From Nannochloris sp. 'desiccata' (taxonomy: Eukaryota > Chlorophyta > Trebouxiophyceae > Chlorellales > Chlorellaceae), in contig JAGTXX020000007.1 of assembly GCA_019044685.2 (NCBI GenBank), positions 558,001-622,000 on the forward strand: 64,000 nucleotides of DNA. Direction: 5' to 3'. The notes under the pieces are model-generated. The model was given only the letters and a program-made list of their open reading frames with translations, was not told the DNA's origin and searched no databases. The position numbers were made by a program, and so were the translations under genes. Below are positions 1-11,030 of this stretch, piece after piece. The first letter of the stretch is position 1; every line of letters begins with the position of its first letter.

Positions 1-356
1 ATACGTGTAGCAATGCAATGATTTGTTTGGCAGTTCAGTAGATTACATAAATCAATTGTCTTTGTTGTACATGGTGTAAAAAGTTGCAATATTTTTATTT
101 TAATAGAAAGACGGGAGCACAGGGGTTCTTCTGATAAGATGGGTTCTAGATTATAGTTGTAATTAGCGGAGATGGGTGTAGTCGACTTGAGAAAGTATTA
201 ACCTGGCCTAGTTACATCTTTAGTATTTAATCGATAATAGTACACATGAATTAATAATTAAACGACAGAAGAAGAATGAAATAGCCTAAAGGAAAAACTG
301 CTCACAGGTTAATCTAATGATCTTTTATATTTATCAATCAATATATCTACACGTAT
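1..356. other. AT-rich 3' flank, no gene seen
   Basis: This is the window edge and the 3' flank of the KEN-box gene on the minus strand. I see no coding segment, RNA gene or repeat in it. Confidence 0.5.
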
Positions 357-1327
357 CTACGTTAACAGATATAAATCTTGTAGGGCCCAAGTCGTCAAGA
401 GTAAGGAAACAGCTGCAATGCCTGCAGCAATAAGTCCATATCCAATAAACTTTGTTGCAACGTTGCCAACAGAGGCAACTGCCTTTTTCAGAGAACGGCC
501 TCGTTTCGCGAGGCTTCGAGCAGCAGTCGCAGCAGCAGTCCTGACAACCTTGACAGCAGACAAAAGAGCGGAAGGAAACCTTGCGAGGGGTGTTTCAACA
601 CCAGGGGCCACGTCCGCAACAGAGGAAGACGTGAAGGGGTTGTATGATGTAACTGCAGCAACAGAAGCGACGACATGTCCAACTGCACGCAGGGCCTTCC
701 AAAATACTCCCTCTTTGACCGGCTCACTGGGACGAGGAGCGACAGTAATAGTAGGATTGGTAGTAGTGGTGGTAGCATCAACGGTCACCATGATGGCTGA
801 GCCTCCTGAGATAGCCTTTGTCTCTTCACGAGGCGCCGCAGCAGCTGCAGGCGACTTCAAGGGAGAATCGGCGTCCTCAGAAGTAAGAGCAGCATATGGG
901 TTGCTGCAATCGAAGCCTGCGACCGGGCTTGTGGGTACCAATTCGGCGCCTTTGGCCTTGGGACTATTTTCGCGGCTGGTCTTGTGCGGCGAATCTGCCG
1001 CGGCGACAGGGCGAGTTGGAGACTCTGCGGGGGTGCTCAACATGACATTGTCCTGCTCATCAGGCTCCTGCATGGCAAACTTATTGCCCCGTGCCTTGTT
1101 TCGTTCAATGTTGAAGCGCTTTCCCCCTTTAGTTTTGTTGTTGTTATTGCTGTTCTCTGCCGAGATGAGTTCGAAAGGAAGCAATTAACAAATGAGATCG
1201 CAATCTGCCAGATGGCAACGATCTGAAGGAAAACAAAGTAGGTAGTAGGCAGTAGAGATGAGTAAAATATACCTTTGTTACTGCCAGTGGCGTGCCCGGC
1301 CTTGGCCTTAGAGCGTTTGCTAGGCAT
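357..1327 (-). CDS. Tail-anchored membrane protein with KEN box, function unknown
   Basis: Two exons, 1327-1273 and 1156-357, give 284 residues; the 116-bp intron has a GTATAT donor and GGCAG acceptor. The protein starts very basic (MPSKRSKAKAGH). Splicing creates a KEN motif at residues 18-20, with the E19 codon split by the intron. KEN is a known recognition motif for the anaphase-promoting complex. A low-complexity region follows with several SP/TP sites (TPAESP, ENSPK, PTSP, SPLKSP) that could be CDK targets. The end is one hydrophobic segment (about 256-276) with only a short tail after it, the layout of a tail-anchored protein. A TATA box (1508-1502) and the palindromic module shared with the H3/H4 promoter lie upstream. 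I do not recognise the family. A nuclear-envelope or ER protein degraded once per cell cycle is an inference. Confidence 0.72.
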
Positions 1328-1501
1328 GATTGTTTGTTAAGAATGCCGTCGCAAAACAAACAAATCGATAGGATGGGTACTTGTATAGCAGAAGAAGCTA
1401 CAGTTGGGTGTAGGATATCGCAAGTTCCGATAGAGTTTAGGTTTCTATACTTTCTAAGTTTATAGAAATTATAAATACCTCCAACTGCCCCAGAAGGCTG
1501 G

Positions 1502-1508
1502 TTTTATA
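1502..1508 (-). promoter_or_regulatory. TATA box of the KEN-box gene
   Basis: TATAAAA on the minus strand, about 175 bp before the ATG at 1327 and 67 bp from the near edge of the palindromic arms. The H3 gene has the same arrangement (59 bp). Confidence 0.55.
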
Positions 1509-1550
1509 GGCAAAATTTGGACTCAATGAGAGTCACTCATTTCACACACA

Positions 1551-1679
1551 GCAGGAAGGGCGAGCTGGGGAGAATGGCACACCTATCCGGGTTCCAGTCA
1601 TCCCTGGCCTCTCAGGGCATCACTTTGCAGGAAATCACCCCAGAGGCCAGGGATGACTGGAACCCGGATAGGTGTGCCA
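1551..1679 (-). promoter_or_regulatory. 129-bp palindromic promoter module, copy 1
   Basis: The module has a 24-nt flank (1551-1574), a left arm (1575-1612), a 29-nt loop (1613-1641) and a right arm (1642-1679). The two 38-nt arms are perfect reverse complements. Each arm starts with TGGCACACCTATCCGGGTT on its own strand and ends with CCTGGCCTCT towards the loop. A second copy of exactly the same length and part order lies between H3 and H4 (39164-39292), and the 24-nt flanks agree at 23 positions. In both places the flank faces a TATA box. I take it as a promoter element; a short inverted-repeat transposon is the alternative. Confidence 0.75.
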
Positions 1680-3100
1680 CCAAGGTGAAATCTTGCGGTG
1701 AAGGTGCAACATTATTCTCCTCCCCTGTGGCATTAATTTGGAAGTTAGGGTAGCTAGCCAAAAAAAAACAGGAAAAATACCTCAATATATACGACATCAT
1801 ATACAAATCACGCAGGGTCTCCAAATGCTGCTTCCGAGCGATACCAGAGAAGGTGTTAAACTGCCATGGGCGTCAAATTAACACAATTCAGTCTCATCTC
1901 CATTCTTCTCCACTCTTGTAACATAGCAAAAAGCTCTACAATATCTTCAAGCCTATCTTACGACTTGTCTGCCACTCCAGCAGTGGAAAAAAGTACGCAA
2001 CTTTTCTCGCCAATGGGTACCATGCACGATCAGTAACAACCCACCAACTCTCTAAGCTCTCCGCAAACAATCAAACACATGCCAAATGCGTTAAAGGGCA
2101 TATTCCACAGTATCGCGGGGCTTGTAGCTGATTAGAGGGCTGTTTCAAGTTCCAAAAAATCCAACTGCTAATTCCCGACTTTTAATCATCAGCGGCTCTT
2201 TGCGAAAGGCCTATGAATAGGATATAAACCCCATCCTCGAGTGTTATGGCGCTGGATTCACACCCCAGTGTGATAACAAAACCGAAGCATCTAAAGAACT
2301 GCGAAATAATATCAACTGTTGGCTCCCTCCAGCTCCGTCGATGAGGCCCCGCTCCTCCGCTGAGATAAACCCTCAAAGTCCTTCAAAGCCAAAGTAGCTC
2401 GCTCCACAAGAGCTGCTGGTATAATATGGCCTTCATTAACCGTCCACTCCAGATAGTACCGGGAGGTATTGCCGCTAGCAGTTCATCTCTGAGAAACAAG
2501 GAGGCATTGGCGTATACCTGCAGCCATACCTCGGTTTCTCACAAAACATGGCCATCTTTAGTAATGAGGTGGCAATATCAAGCCATTTCTTCAGCAAAAA
2601 TCGCAGCAGTGAGGCTGTATCCGGGTTAAAATATAATTCCTGATCACATCAGTCAACTTGGTTCCTAGGAGCATCAAGACAACTGCAGTGCTAGGAAGCT
2701 GTTGAGAAACGACTTTCGCATTTTTGCAAGTATACTGAATTGAAACGCTTCGCTGAGTGGGAGGAACTTCATCATATTCAATAACTTTAACAAGCAGACG
2801 CTGAGCTGCCTGCACCGGTGTGTTGATTGCACTGTTTGCAGAATGAACAATCAACTTCTGTTCTATAATTACTATGTCTGGTTGCACTACAACCTATGAT
2901 TTGCAAAGCCTGCTAAATAGGGAACAAAAAAAAAAGGACCTGCAGTGCTGTTGGTGGCGGCGGCAGCCACCTGCACGATGATGTTGTTTGAAATTATTGA
3001 TAAGTACAACAGATTATACAGTGATTTTAAAATATGTGCATGAAGAAAGAGCTGCAGTTTTCTTTGAGCTGCTTTTGCAGAGCTTGTGGAATTTCGCGCC
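1680..3100 (-). pseudogene. Unresolved coding-like fragments, possibly a split or decayed gene
   Basis: Several minus-strand stretches look protein-like but cannot be joined with confidence. About 2887-2640 reads in one frame and includes INTPVQAAQRLLVKVIEYDE and STAVVLMLLGTKLTDVIRNY. Another frame near 2450-2350 reads WTVNEGHIIPAALVERATLA. A third (2376-2182) ends QRAADD and stop. A last piece near 1850-1790 ends at a possible donor. The alanine- and leucine-rich helices faintly recall a cyclin fold, but no motif settles it. It may be a real gene with many small exons or a relic. Confidence 0.25.
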
Positions 3101-3579
3101 CATTAATACGCCAACAACCCTCAGGGAAGGCTTCTGACGTTCCAGCTGTTTTTTTCTTTTCTCTCTACATGCCCGCTAGATAGATACGGGGAGAGATTAA
3201 ACTATATAATAATATAATAAGGGTTGGAGTGACTGTCAGCAGCTTTTTCTGAGAGCTGCGTGCCCTCCTAATATGCTGTGCCTGGACTTGAGCGTCCCGG
3301 ACGGGAGTCCCTAGCTGTTATCTGTTTTCTACGCACTTTTATACTTATTATCCAGTTACATGATTAATAGAACGCTAATGCACTGCGCAGTCGTAGTTGT
3401 ATTAGTAGTAGGGGCGTAATGTTCAATTGTTATTCAAGATGAAGCAGATGAAAAGAGGAAACAAACAAACTTTGAGAAGCGCCGCCTCAAAAGACGCCAG
3501 ATAAGTCAAAACTGTTTTTCCTCCAAGTTGTAAAAAGCTTATGACCGGTCAAAAAAGCTCAAGTAGCTATCAAATTTGT
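3100..3579. other. Intergenic, no gene seen
   Basis: 3' flank of the linker-histone gene. It holds only scattered A/T runs and a very short palindrome (TCCCGGACGGGA) near 3296. I see no coding sequence. Confidence 0.4.
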
Positions 3580-4412
3580 TTACTTGCCCTTGGATTTCTT
3601 GGCAGCCTGGCCTTTCTTACCAGCAGCCACACGCTTAGGGTTCTTGCCCTTGCCTTTACCCTTGGCAGCAGCAGCAGCACCACCTTTCTTCTTGCCAGCA
3701 ACGGGGGCAGGAGCTTCCTCTTCTTCTTCTTCCTCCTCCTCGCCTTCAAACTCTTCTTCTTCTTCCTCAACCTCCCCCATCTCTTCTTCTTCTTCACCAG
3801 CTTCAGCTTCTTCTTCTTCTTCCTCGCCAAGCTCAACCTCTTCTTCTTCTTCCTCCTCCTCGGCCGCAGCCTTGGCGCCCTTTTTCTTTCCAACAGCACC
3901 TCCAGCGGCTTTTCCTCCCTTTTTCTTCGCTCCACCATGCTGATGCAAGATAAAATGAGCGTGGTGCTGATGGTGACGTTTGATTTCACCACTTTCTTCC
4001 ATTTTCTTCATTTCTTTAAGAAGATTCTTCTCCCAGTGAGAATGCAAGGCCTGCCCATATTTAGTAGTGCAGTACTTTTTCAAAAGGGGAAGAGAAGCAC
4101 CTTGACGACCCTGTATTTGAGTAAAAAAAGGACTAGATTTTAATATTTTTGATCTAAAAACGGAGGAAATCTAAGCAGAAATCGATGTTTTCTTTGAGAA
4201 ATGAAGGTTGATAAAAGAAAGGACAGGGTGCTTCTTTTCTTCCAGACAGCAGCTTCCTGCCGAAGAGAGGGACTATTTTCAAGAATTCTCTTCCCCCCTC
4301 TGCTAGAGAGCAGCAGACGTACCTCTTGCTCCAAGGCGTCATGAACAATCTTCTTGTAAGGAGGGTGTCTAGGGTGCTCAGACCTCTTGCGGGTAGCGGT
4401 TTCACCTGCCAT
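3580..4412 (-). CDS. Linker-histone-like protein with acidic C-terminal tail
   Basis: Exons 4412-4323 and 4110-3580 (phase 0) give 206 residues. Residues about 17-85 match the H1/H5 winged-helix domain: PPYKKIVHDALEQ, then GRQGASLPLLKKYCTTKYG and a helix with LLKEMKKMEESGEIKR. The domain is split by a 212-bp intron. Histidines follow (KRHHQHHAHFILHQH). The tail is unusual: a short KKKGG segment, about 50 residues dominated by glutamate (about 114-162), then an Ala/Lys-rich basic end (KGKGKGKNPKR). Ordinary H1 tails are basic throughout. It may be a linker-histone variant or a chromatin factor that has only the H15 fold. The H3/H4 stem-loop is not present at its 3' end, so it may be polyadenylated and not tied to S phase. 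Confidence 0.8.
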
Positions 4413-4926
4413 GGTTTGCTGTCACAGAAAAAACGAGTGTTTTTGAGGGGTATGCGCGTTTGCAACGAGGTTGTAGACCTCTATTCAGCCGTAAATAGCC
4501 TTGGAATGCGATACACAGTAGTAATTTGCTTTAAAATGCTGCAAAATAGGGAGAAATTGAGGAAATAAAGGCAAGAGTGCGTGTGTTGTGCGAACGCAGG
4601 GTGCTGCAACTTTGGTCCGAGGCTTCTTGCCACCTCAGCCTAGCACCTTCAGCTTCTCTTCAAACAAATCTTTCCCCATCCGTTTTTCTTTAGTAAATCA
4701 ATCAATCCACGAGCTTTACAACTGTATTATCCTTCTATCATAAAACTAAAAACAAAACATGGAGTTCAAAAGAACAAAAATTAGACAAAAATTATGGGGT
4801 TTTGAGTTTCAAGTTTTTATTTTCTTCGGCCAAACGGGGGTCCGCCACACAAACAAAATTTAATTAATTAATCTTATTCCTGCGAAGGAACGTAGCTCAA
4901 CAAAGAGCGCTCTCTCTCCCTCTCTT
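4413..4926. other. Intergenic between linker histone and WD40 gene
   Basis: 5' flank of the linker-histone gene and 3' flank of the WD40 gene, both on the minus strand. I see no further gene and no copy of the palindromic module. Confidence 0.45.
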
Positions 4927-7848
4927 CTAAAGCCATTGCGGTAATCCAATATTCTCATAAACCTTAATTTCTCCACCGTACCCTGCAGCTAAGATAATTT
5001 GCCCTCTGGCAGCAGTCGCTCCACCGAGACTCACGTTTGCACTTGCACTGCCGCTCCCAACAACCGACTGCTCTAACGCCCTTCCTCCCCCTGTAGCAGT
5101 AGCAGCTGCTTCTTCAGCTGCTGCAAGAGCAGTTGGACTGAAGTTATCCAACGGCCTGTGTGTACATTCGGGGCCGAATAGAACGACAGTGATCACGTCA
5201 TTTGATATTCGGAAAGATTCAAATGACGCGTTCTTTTCTTTAGCGACTGGATCTGTCATTGGTCCTGCTGCTACAGTAATAGCAGGAGTGGTAGTAGCAG
5301 TAGTAGTAGCACTACCAGGCCGAATTAATGGAGAGATTTGTTCTACCTGACCACCACCACCGCCACCACCACCGCTCGTAGTGTTACCGCTAGTCGAAGT
5401 ATTCCTAAAGATATTTGAAGAACTATTCACGTTCCGTTCAGGCGATCCAGGCACAGCTGTCTTTCGCGTACTCCAAATATACGCCAACCCATCATCAGAT
5501 CCACAGATTACGTAATCACCTTTGGGACTGAAAGATGCTTTTATTTGAGTAGATTTATTTGAATGCCCTTTATATTTGGAACGTAAGGTATATCCATCGT
5601 AGAGACGAACGCGAGAATCGTTGGAAGTGATTAATAAAGAACCACAACTGGCAGCGGCCGCAGCGGCGGCGGTGGCAGCGGCACTGGAAACACCGCCGCC
5701 GCCGCCGCCACCAATCGAAGATGTGCTGGCACCGTGGGAAGTTGATATACGCCCAGTGGTACTACCACTACCACCGCCTTTACTACTGGCACCAGCACCA
5801 CCAGCACTGCCACTAGAACTAGAAGAAGAAGAAGCTGCCGACGGTGCAAAGTACAATCCGGTCACTTTCTTCCCTCGTGCGTGCTGCCCTCTTTTATTCT
5901 TCACATCCACCTGTGCCTCATATTCTAGTGTGCCTTTACTACTCACTCCATAAAACCTACACTTACCCCTCATCGTTCCCACGACAGCTCGTCTACCATC
6001 ACGGCTGTAGCTCACGGCAGTGACCATGTCGTGGACGTCTTGCCAACTCACCACCCGCTGCTCTGGGACGTTCCAAAGTCGGACTTTCCCATCAATTGAC
6101 CCTGAAACGAATAGTTTATCATCTGAAGGATGAAAATCTATCGCAGTGACAAAGTCTGTGTGTTTAAAGACGCGTAAACACTCGTCCATGGATACGTGCC
6201 ACAGTCGAACAGTCTTGTCCATAGAGGCCGACAACAGAAAATTTGTCCGAGACCAAGCGAGGTCTAAAATATCTTGTTTGTGGCCACGGTAGAGTCGTAC
6301 AGGGCGAGATCGGAGGACAGGGACACCATACACAGATCCAGAAGGGCTGTTAGAAAGTGTGCCGGCCGTGTTGGCTGTGGCATCACTTCCCAGAGGAGAG
6401 TCGGGGGCAGATGAAGGATGACCGCCACCACCAGCAACGCCAGTTTCTAGAGTATTAATACCAGAAGGCCCTAATTCTACTCCACTGCGTTCTCTTTCTC
6501 TATGTAATACCACTTCCCATACTGCAATAACACAATCTTGTCCAGCAGTGGCCAAATAACGCCCAGATTTGGAAAATCGCATCGTCCATACCACCCCTTG
6601 ATGTGCGGCGACAGTTTGGACTAATCTTAAATCCGTTAATTCTTTAAATGGCTTTTTGCTGACGTTGACTTTAACTGGGAGGCCTTGACCGTCAGATGCG
6701 CGCATTGAGGATGCGATCGAGGTAGGGGAGCTATCACCAAGAGAGCGGGGTGAGGCGCCAAAATGGCCACTCCCTGGACTAGTGTCGTCAGTTTGGTGGT
6801 GGTCGCGACTAGAGGACATGCGTTCTTTGGCAGCTGCAGCTTTGACTTTAATCCAATTCGCACTTGAAGAAGCAGCTACATAAAGAGAAAGAAGGGGACA
6901 TAAATTTAGTTAAAAAAAAGGAAATAAATCAACGCCTTGTTGACAAAAAAATAACTTCAAATCAAAAACAAAGTCCAACTTACCTAGACTAAGAGAATGC
7001 AGTCCACGCTGAGCTAGCATCTGTGCATGTGCTGCTAAATCACGCTCTTCATCTTCATCATCATCTCCATTCAGTGACTCTTGAGATACAGAGTGCAGCG
7101 CTGGCGGCTCCCTAAAATATCCCAACGTGTTTTCAAACTCTTCCAGAGTCAGCTCTTGGCCACTGATTAAGTCAGAAACACGTACAGAAGATGTAGTACC
7201 TGGTGTTGACCTACCACCAGCAGACCCAACTCTATCACCACCACCACCACCGCCGCCTTGTTCTTCATTCTCATCCGGCTCTAATACATACACCTTCCCT
7301 GTATCAACATCTTTTATCCAATATCTCTTATCTAGCTGGAAAGTTTTGCCGCTATCTAGATCCCTGAACTCAAAGGCTTCTAGAGGCATGTCGTAGACGC
7401 CAGAGTGAGGAGCAGAGGAGGGAGGTACTGAGAATAAAGAAGCGCCTGATGGGCGCGAGAGGCCTTGTTCGGCTGCTGTCGGCGGTGAGGGGAGTTGATA
7501 TGGTTCTTGGTCTAGCTGCTCTCCGGCAGCTGTATTCGTGGGGTATGTGTCCTCCTGTTGTTCTTGTTGATAGCGTTGCTGTGGTTGATAAGTATATGGT
7601 GGTTGTTCTTCTTGGTCTGCCACGTCAGGTTGCGAGGGGGCAAAGACGTTGATATGATTAATGTTCTCTTCTTCTTCCCACTGGTCCCCAGGATTTTCAT
7701 CTGGGCTTGATGCAGCTTCATCATTAAGAGCTAGGTCGCCAGAGACTGATGTGAGGGATTCGCTGCGTGCTGCTTCGTTTGCAGACCTCCACTCACTCTC
7801 TTGATCATCATTGAGATTTACAGTAGTATCTCCTCTATTAAGATCCAT
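4927..7848 (-). CDS. WDR44-like WD40 repeat protein
   Basis: Exons 7848-6984 and 6875-4927 give 937 residues; the phase-1 intron of 108 bp has a GTAAGT donor and ATGTAG acceptor. The first 300 residues are acidic and Gln/Pro-rich and include FEFRDLDSGKTFQLDKRYW, a segment typical of plant members. WD40 repeats fill about 370-930. They include RLYRGHKQDILDLAWS, LLSASMDKTVRLWHVS and LFVSGSIDGKVRLWNVPEQ, the most conserved part of the WDR44 family. Low-complexity Ser/Gly/Ala inserts separate the later blades. Animal WDR44 binds Rab11 on recycling endosomes; whether the algal protein does so is not shown. The start is the ATG at 7848, since the frame just upstream has no other ATG. Confidence 0.85.
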
Positions 7849-8858
7849 CACGATCCTGAACAAAGCATACCAGTTCTGTAGATATCGCGAATCAACCTTG
7901 TCAACGATTTCCCTTATTTAGGTAGCAAAAAGAACCAAAGGATGTTTAAAGTCGAAATTGTGTACAAATATTGCAAATTGGTGTGCTGAACTCCCAATTC
8001 TATATCGTAGCTCCTTGAAGCGTGTGTAGAAACAAACTGCAATTTACAAAATTACAAATATAAAATTGTTCTGCTTTTGACTTTTCTGGCTGACGGAATC
8101 AAGTATCTACACATCTTGTGGCGCTGCCCCATTTCAGCCTCCCCACCCAACATGTTTCTAGTGGGCTTTGAAGAGAATATTACAGAGGAAGCTTTCGATA
8201 CGCAACCTAGTATTGCAGACGTGTGGACAAAGAAGAACCATAAAGAAAACGAAGGAGAAAAGAAGGAATAGGGCCGAACACCGCATGGCTGTATCAACGC
8301 TCTTTCTTTGTACTCTAATAAGCAAAAGCCTACCAACTAGCTAGCGAGCTAGCTACAAGTACAAAAACAGCGTTTCCATAGATGCAAGTATTAGACAGAT
8401 GATTAGCTTGGAGTTGGTAAAACGAATAATAAACGACAGAAATTGAAATTTAGCGAGAAAGATAAAAAGAAAGGAAGAAAAAACAGGGTCTTAAAAAAGA
8501 TCTACATCGATAGGCATTGTACTTGGAAATCAATTAAGAAGTAGCTATAGATAGATAAACTATGCAGTCGAACGCAACAGAACAACAAAACGTGAGGTTG
8601 TAGATACCGTTTGTTGGGTATACAGGGCTTGAGTGAAAGAGAAAAGTGGGACCCTTCTCAAAAGACCGCTTTCAGAAAAACAGAATTATATAGTATTCAT
8701 CAACTATCAGATATTCAGAAATAAGAAGGACGCTTCTTGAGGGAAAAAAAAACGAGAATATGTGCATTACTAACATATATAAACAAAAACGAAGCTTAAA
8801 TTGGCTTGAAAAATTAAAAGGGACTGACTACCTAGGTAGTCTATTCTAAATATTATTA
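7849..8858. other. Intergenic, about 1 kb, with a small perfect palindrome
   Basis: 5' flank of the WD40 gene and 3' flank of the next gene. An 8-bp perfect inverted repeat around two bases (TAGCTAGC-GA-GCTAGCTA) lies at 8338-8355. I find no convincing coding region. Confidence 0.4.
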
Positions 8859-11030
8859 TTAAGCAATTGCCTTGCCTTGAGCACCTTCTTCAGACGCTGC
8901 CCGAGACCGAACACCCCCAACAACACCGCCATCATCAGTGTTGGTATTATTATTAGTAGCAGAGGGGTTTTGCATCTCACCTAAATTTTGTGCCATCAGC
9001 ATTAGCAATTGCACTTTAGCCGTGACATCACTATCAGTAAAACCTCCAATGGGTTGAGGTGTTGTCCCTCTTTGAGGAGCAGTACTCGGCCCAGCAGCTG
9101 GTGGCAACACACCGGTACTGGCCCCACCACCACCGCCGCCCCCACCGCCCTTGCTGGGACTATTTCTTTTCCGGTTAACACCAGCATCACCAGCACCGCC
9201 ACCTCCATCAGAGTAATAGGGATAGTCGGCATACACGTGTTCCGTATTAAAACGAGAAGGGGCAATCCTTTTACTCCCATTTCTATTAAACTTATTACCT
9301 TTCGATGCCGGTGCTGTTCCCGTTGCTTCCGCCCCAGCACCAAGAGAGACAAGAGCAGATGCAGCAAGCTCATCAGCAGCCTTTTGTACAACGACTCTCC
9401 GTAAGGGACGGTTCGTATTGGGGTTGATAGTGGGCGTAGGAGAGCGACCTCTATCCATTTCAAGATCAGCATACCCATCACTGCCACTGCCATCTTCTCC
9501 TTCCTCATCTTCACCGTCATCATAAGCAGCAGCAGCAGCGGCATTGCCATAAGAAGGCGCTCTCTGAGGAAACATTTGGTTATTTTGCATCCTAGCATTG
9601 ACGAAATTAGCATTATTGTTATTATTCATCATACTAGGTCCTTTACTGGTGTAGTTGACATTACTTAACGCTTTAAGCAACTCCAAAGCGGGCGTTTTGT
9701 CCACCCCGGCTCGGCTTTGTCCTGCGAGTGCCGCTGCAGTGGCAGCAGCAATCGCTGCAGAATCTGCTGCACTGGGTTGGTAGTAGTGCTGCTGTTCTGG
9801 TGCGCCGGAAGCAAGGCAACTTTGTAATTGATTGTGGTGGTGGTTATAGTGATTAAGGTGGGAATCTAGTTGAGACGACATTCTTGGATCATAAGTTGCC
9901 GCTGCCACTGTGTTGTTGTTGTTGTTGTTATATCCTGCTTGCGCCGCAACGATTGCTCGTCTTATTTTCTCTTGAATCATAGTATTTTCAGCTCCTCCCC
10001 CACCTTGGGTAGTCATGGTTGTGATGTTGGTGGCGGCATTGGCTTCTCCGACACCGTCGGCTGATATATTATTATTATTATTTTTTATTATTACTCGATC
10101 GGAGAGTCCTGAGGCTACTGCAGGCTGAAATTGTAATATAGAAGATGTATCCCAACCTGCTCTGAGTGGAGGCATTGTCTGTGTCGGAGCTTGTGGTTCC
10201 TGGACAATTTCAGCTTCATTACCGCCATCGCCGCCTGCGGCAGCAGCTGCAGCAGCTAAAACGCTATTTTCCAGATTAGACAACATAGAAGATAAATTCG
10301 CTGCTATTCCAGAAATATTCTCTACTCTAACGCCACTACCTCCAGCGACAGCACCATTACCACCAGCAGCAGTATTATCAACCTGAGGCAGTGTCGCTAA
10401 ATTTTTCGGATTCAACATTGGATACACTACTGGAGCTAAAGTAGGATGGCAATTAATAAACACATCAAACTGTTTATATACCGTATCCAGATCATCACAA
10501 GAGATATGGGTATGCATCATCACTTTCGCATTCATTGTTGTTAAAGTTTCTTGCAAAGTGGTGGTGGCAGAGCGGAAGACCACAGGGTTGAAGTTATTTA
10601 TTTCAGGAAGGTCACCGGTAGCATCATCTTTACTTTTATCATTATGACTAGGTTTTTCTGCTTTTTCTTCGTTTTCTATTGGTGTATCATTGCCATTTGC
10701 ATTGTCGTCAGCCGCTGCTGGGTCGACCGGATCGACTGCAGGCTCTATTTTGTCTTCAGTTTCAATGGGAACGGCATCTGCCGCGGCGGTTGGGGAAGGT
10801 GTAGAGGATGTTTTTTTATTGAGCTCGTCTTCTTCCGCTGTTGCCTTCCGTTCTCCGCTGCCGCTAGGTTGTTCTTGCGCTACTAGGTCTTTATTCGGGC
10901 TGCGAGTCTTCTTATACGCAGGACTAGAAGAGGCTCTGGCAATTGGTCGGGCTGTCGACATTCCTTCGGCCGTAGTGACAGGAACATTTGGAGCACTACT
11001 TCTTGTTCGCTTTTGCCTGCCAGTGGCCAT
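8859..11030 (-). CDS. Unknown nuclear-type low-complexity protein
   Basis: One exon, 723 residues, ATG at 11030, stop TAA at 8861-8859. The N-terminus is basic and Ser/Thr-rich (MATGRQKRTRSS) with possible nuclear-localisation patches near residue 40. A more ordered segment runs about 145-220 and includes FNPVVFRSATTTLQETL and DTVYKQFDVFINCHPTLAPV, which looks like a small helical domain. The rest is Asn-, Ala- and Gly-rich. It also holds an acidic patch (DDGEDEEGEDGSGSDG) and basic spots such as NRKRNSPSKGG. I do not recognise the family. Codon use is like the neighbours and the frame is open throughout, so it is very likely real. Confidence 0.7.
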   Translation of the reverse strand: MATGRQKRTRSSAPNVPVTTAEGMSTARPIARASSSPAYKKTRSPNKDLVAQEQPSGSGERKATAEEDELNKKTSSTPSPTAAADAVPIETEDKIEPAVDPVDPAAADDNANGNDTPIENEEKAEKPSHNDKSKDDATGDLPEINNFNPVVFRSATTTLQETLTTMNAKVMMHTHISCDDLDTVYKQFDVFINCHPTLAPVVYPMLNPKNLATLPQVDNTAAGGNGAVAGGSGVRVENISGIAANLSSMLSNLENSVLAAAAAAAGGDGGNEAEIVQEPQAPTQTMPPLRAGWDTSSILQFQPAVASGLSDRVIIKNNNNNISADGVGEANAATNITTMTTQGGGGAENTMIQEKIRRAIVAAQAGYNNNNNNTVAAATYDPRMSSQLDSHLNHYNHHHNQLQSCLASGAPEQQHYYQPSAADSAAIAAATAAALAGQSRAGVDKTPALELLKALSNVNYTSKGPSMMNNNNNANFVNARMQNNQMFPQRAPSYGNAAAAAAYDDGEDEEGEDGSGSDGYADLEMDRGRSPTPTINPNTNRPLRRVVVQKAADELAASALVSLGAGAEATGTAPASKGNKFNRNGSKRIAPSRFNTEHVYADYPYYSDGGGGAGDAGVNRKRNSPSKGGGGGGGGGASTGVLPPAAGPSTAPQRGTTPQPIGGFTDSDVTAKVQLLMLMAQNLGEMQNPSATNNNTNTDDGGVVGGVRSRAASEEGAQGKAIA

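Noticed and set aside
418..1188. 256-codon open frame on the plus strand
   Set aside because: It lies opposite the KEN-box gene, which has clean splice sites, a promoter and a membrane anchor. The plus frame has no recognisable features.
2620..2629. TATCCGGGTT, part of the 19-nt half-site
   Set aside because: Only ten bases match and there is no inverted partner nearby; probably chance, or at most a relic.
3541..4143. 200-codon open frame on the plus strand, rich in Phe, Leu and Ser
   Set aside because: It is the reverse of the Glu/Lys codons of the linker histone; repeat codons rarely give stops on the other strand. The minus-strand protein has a real domain.
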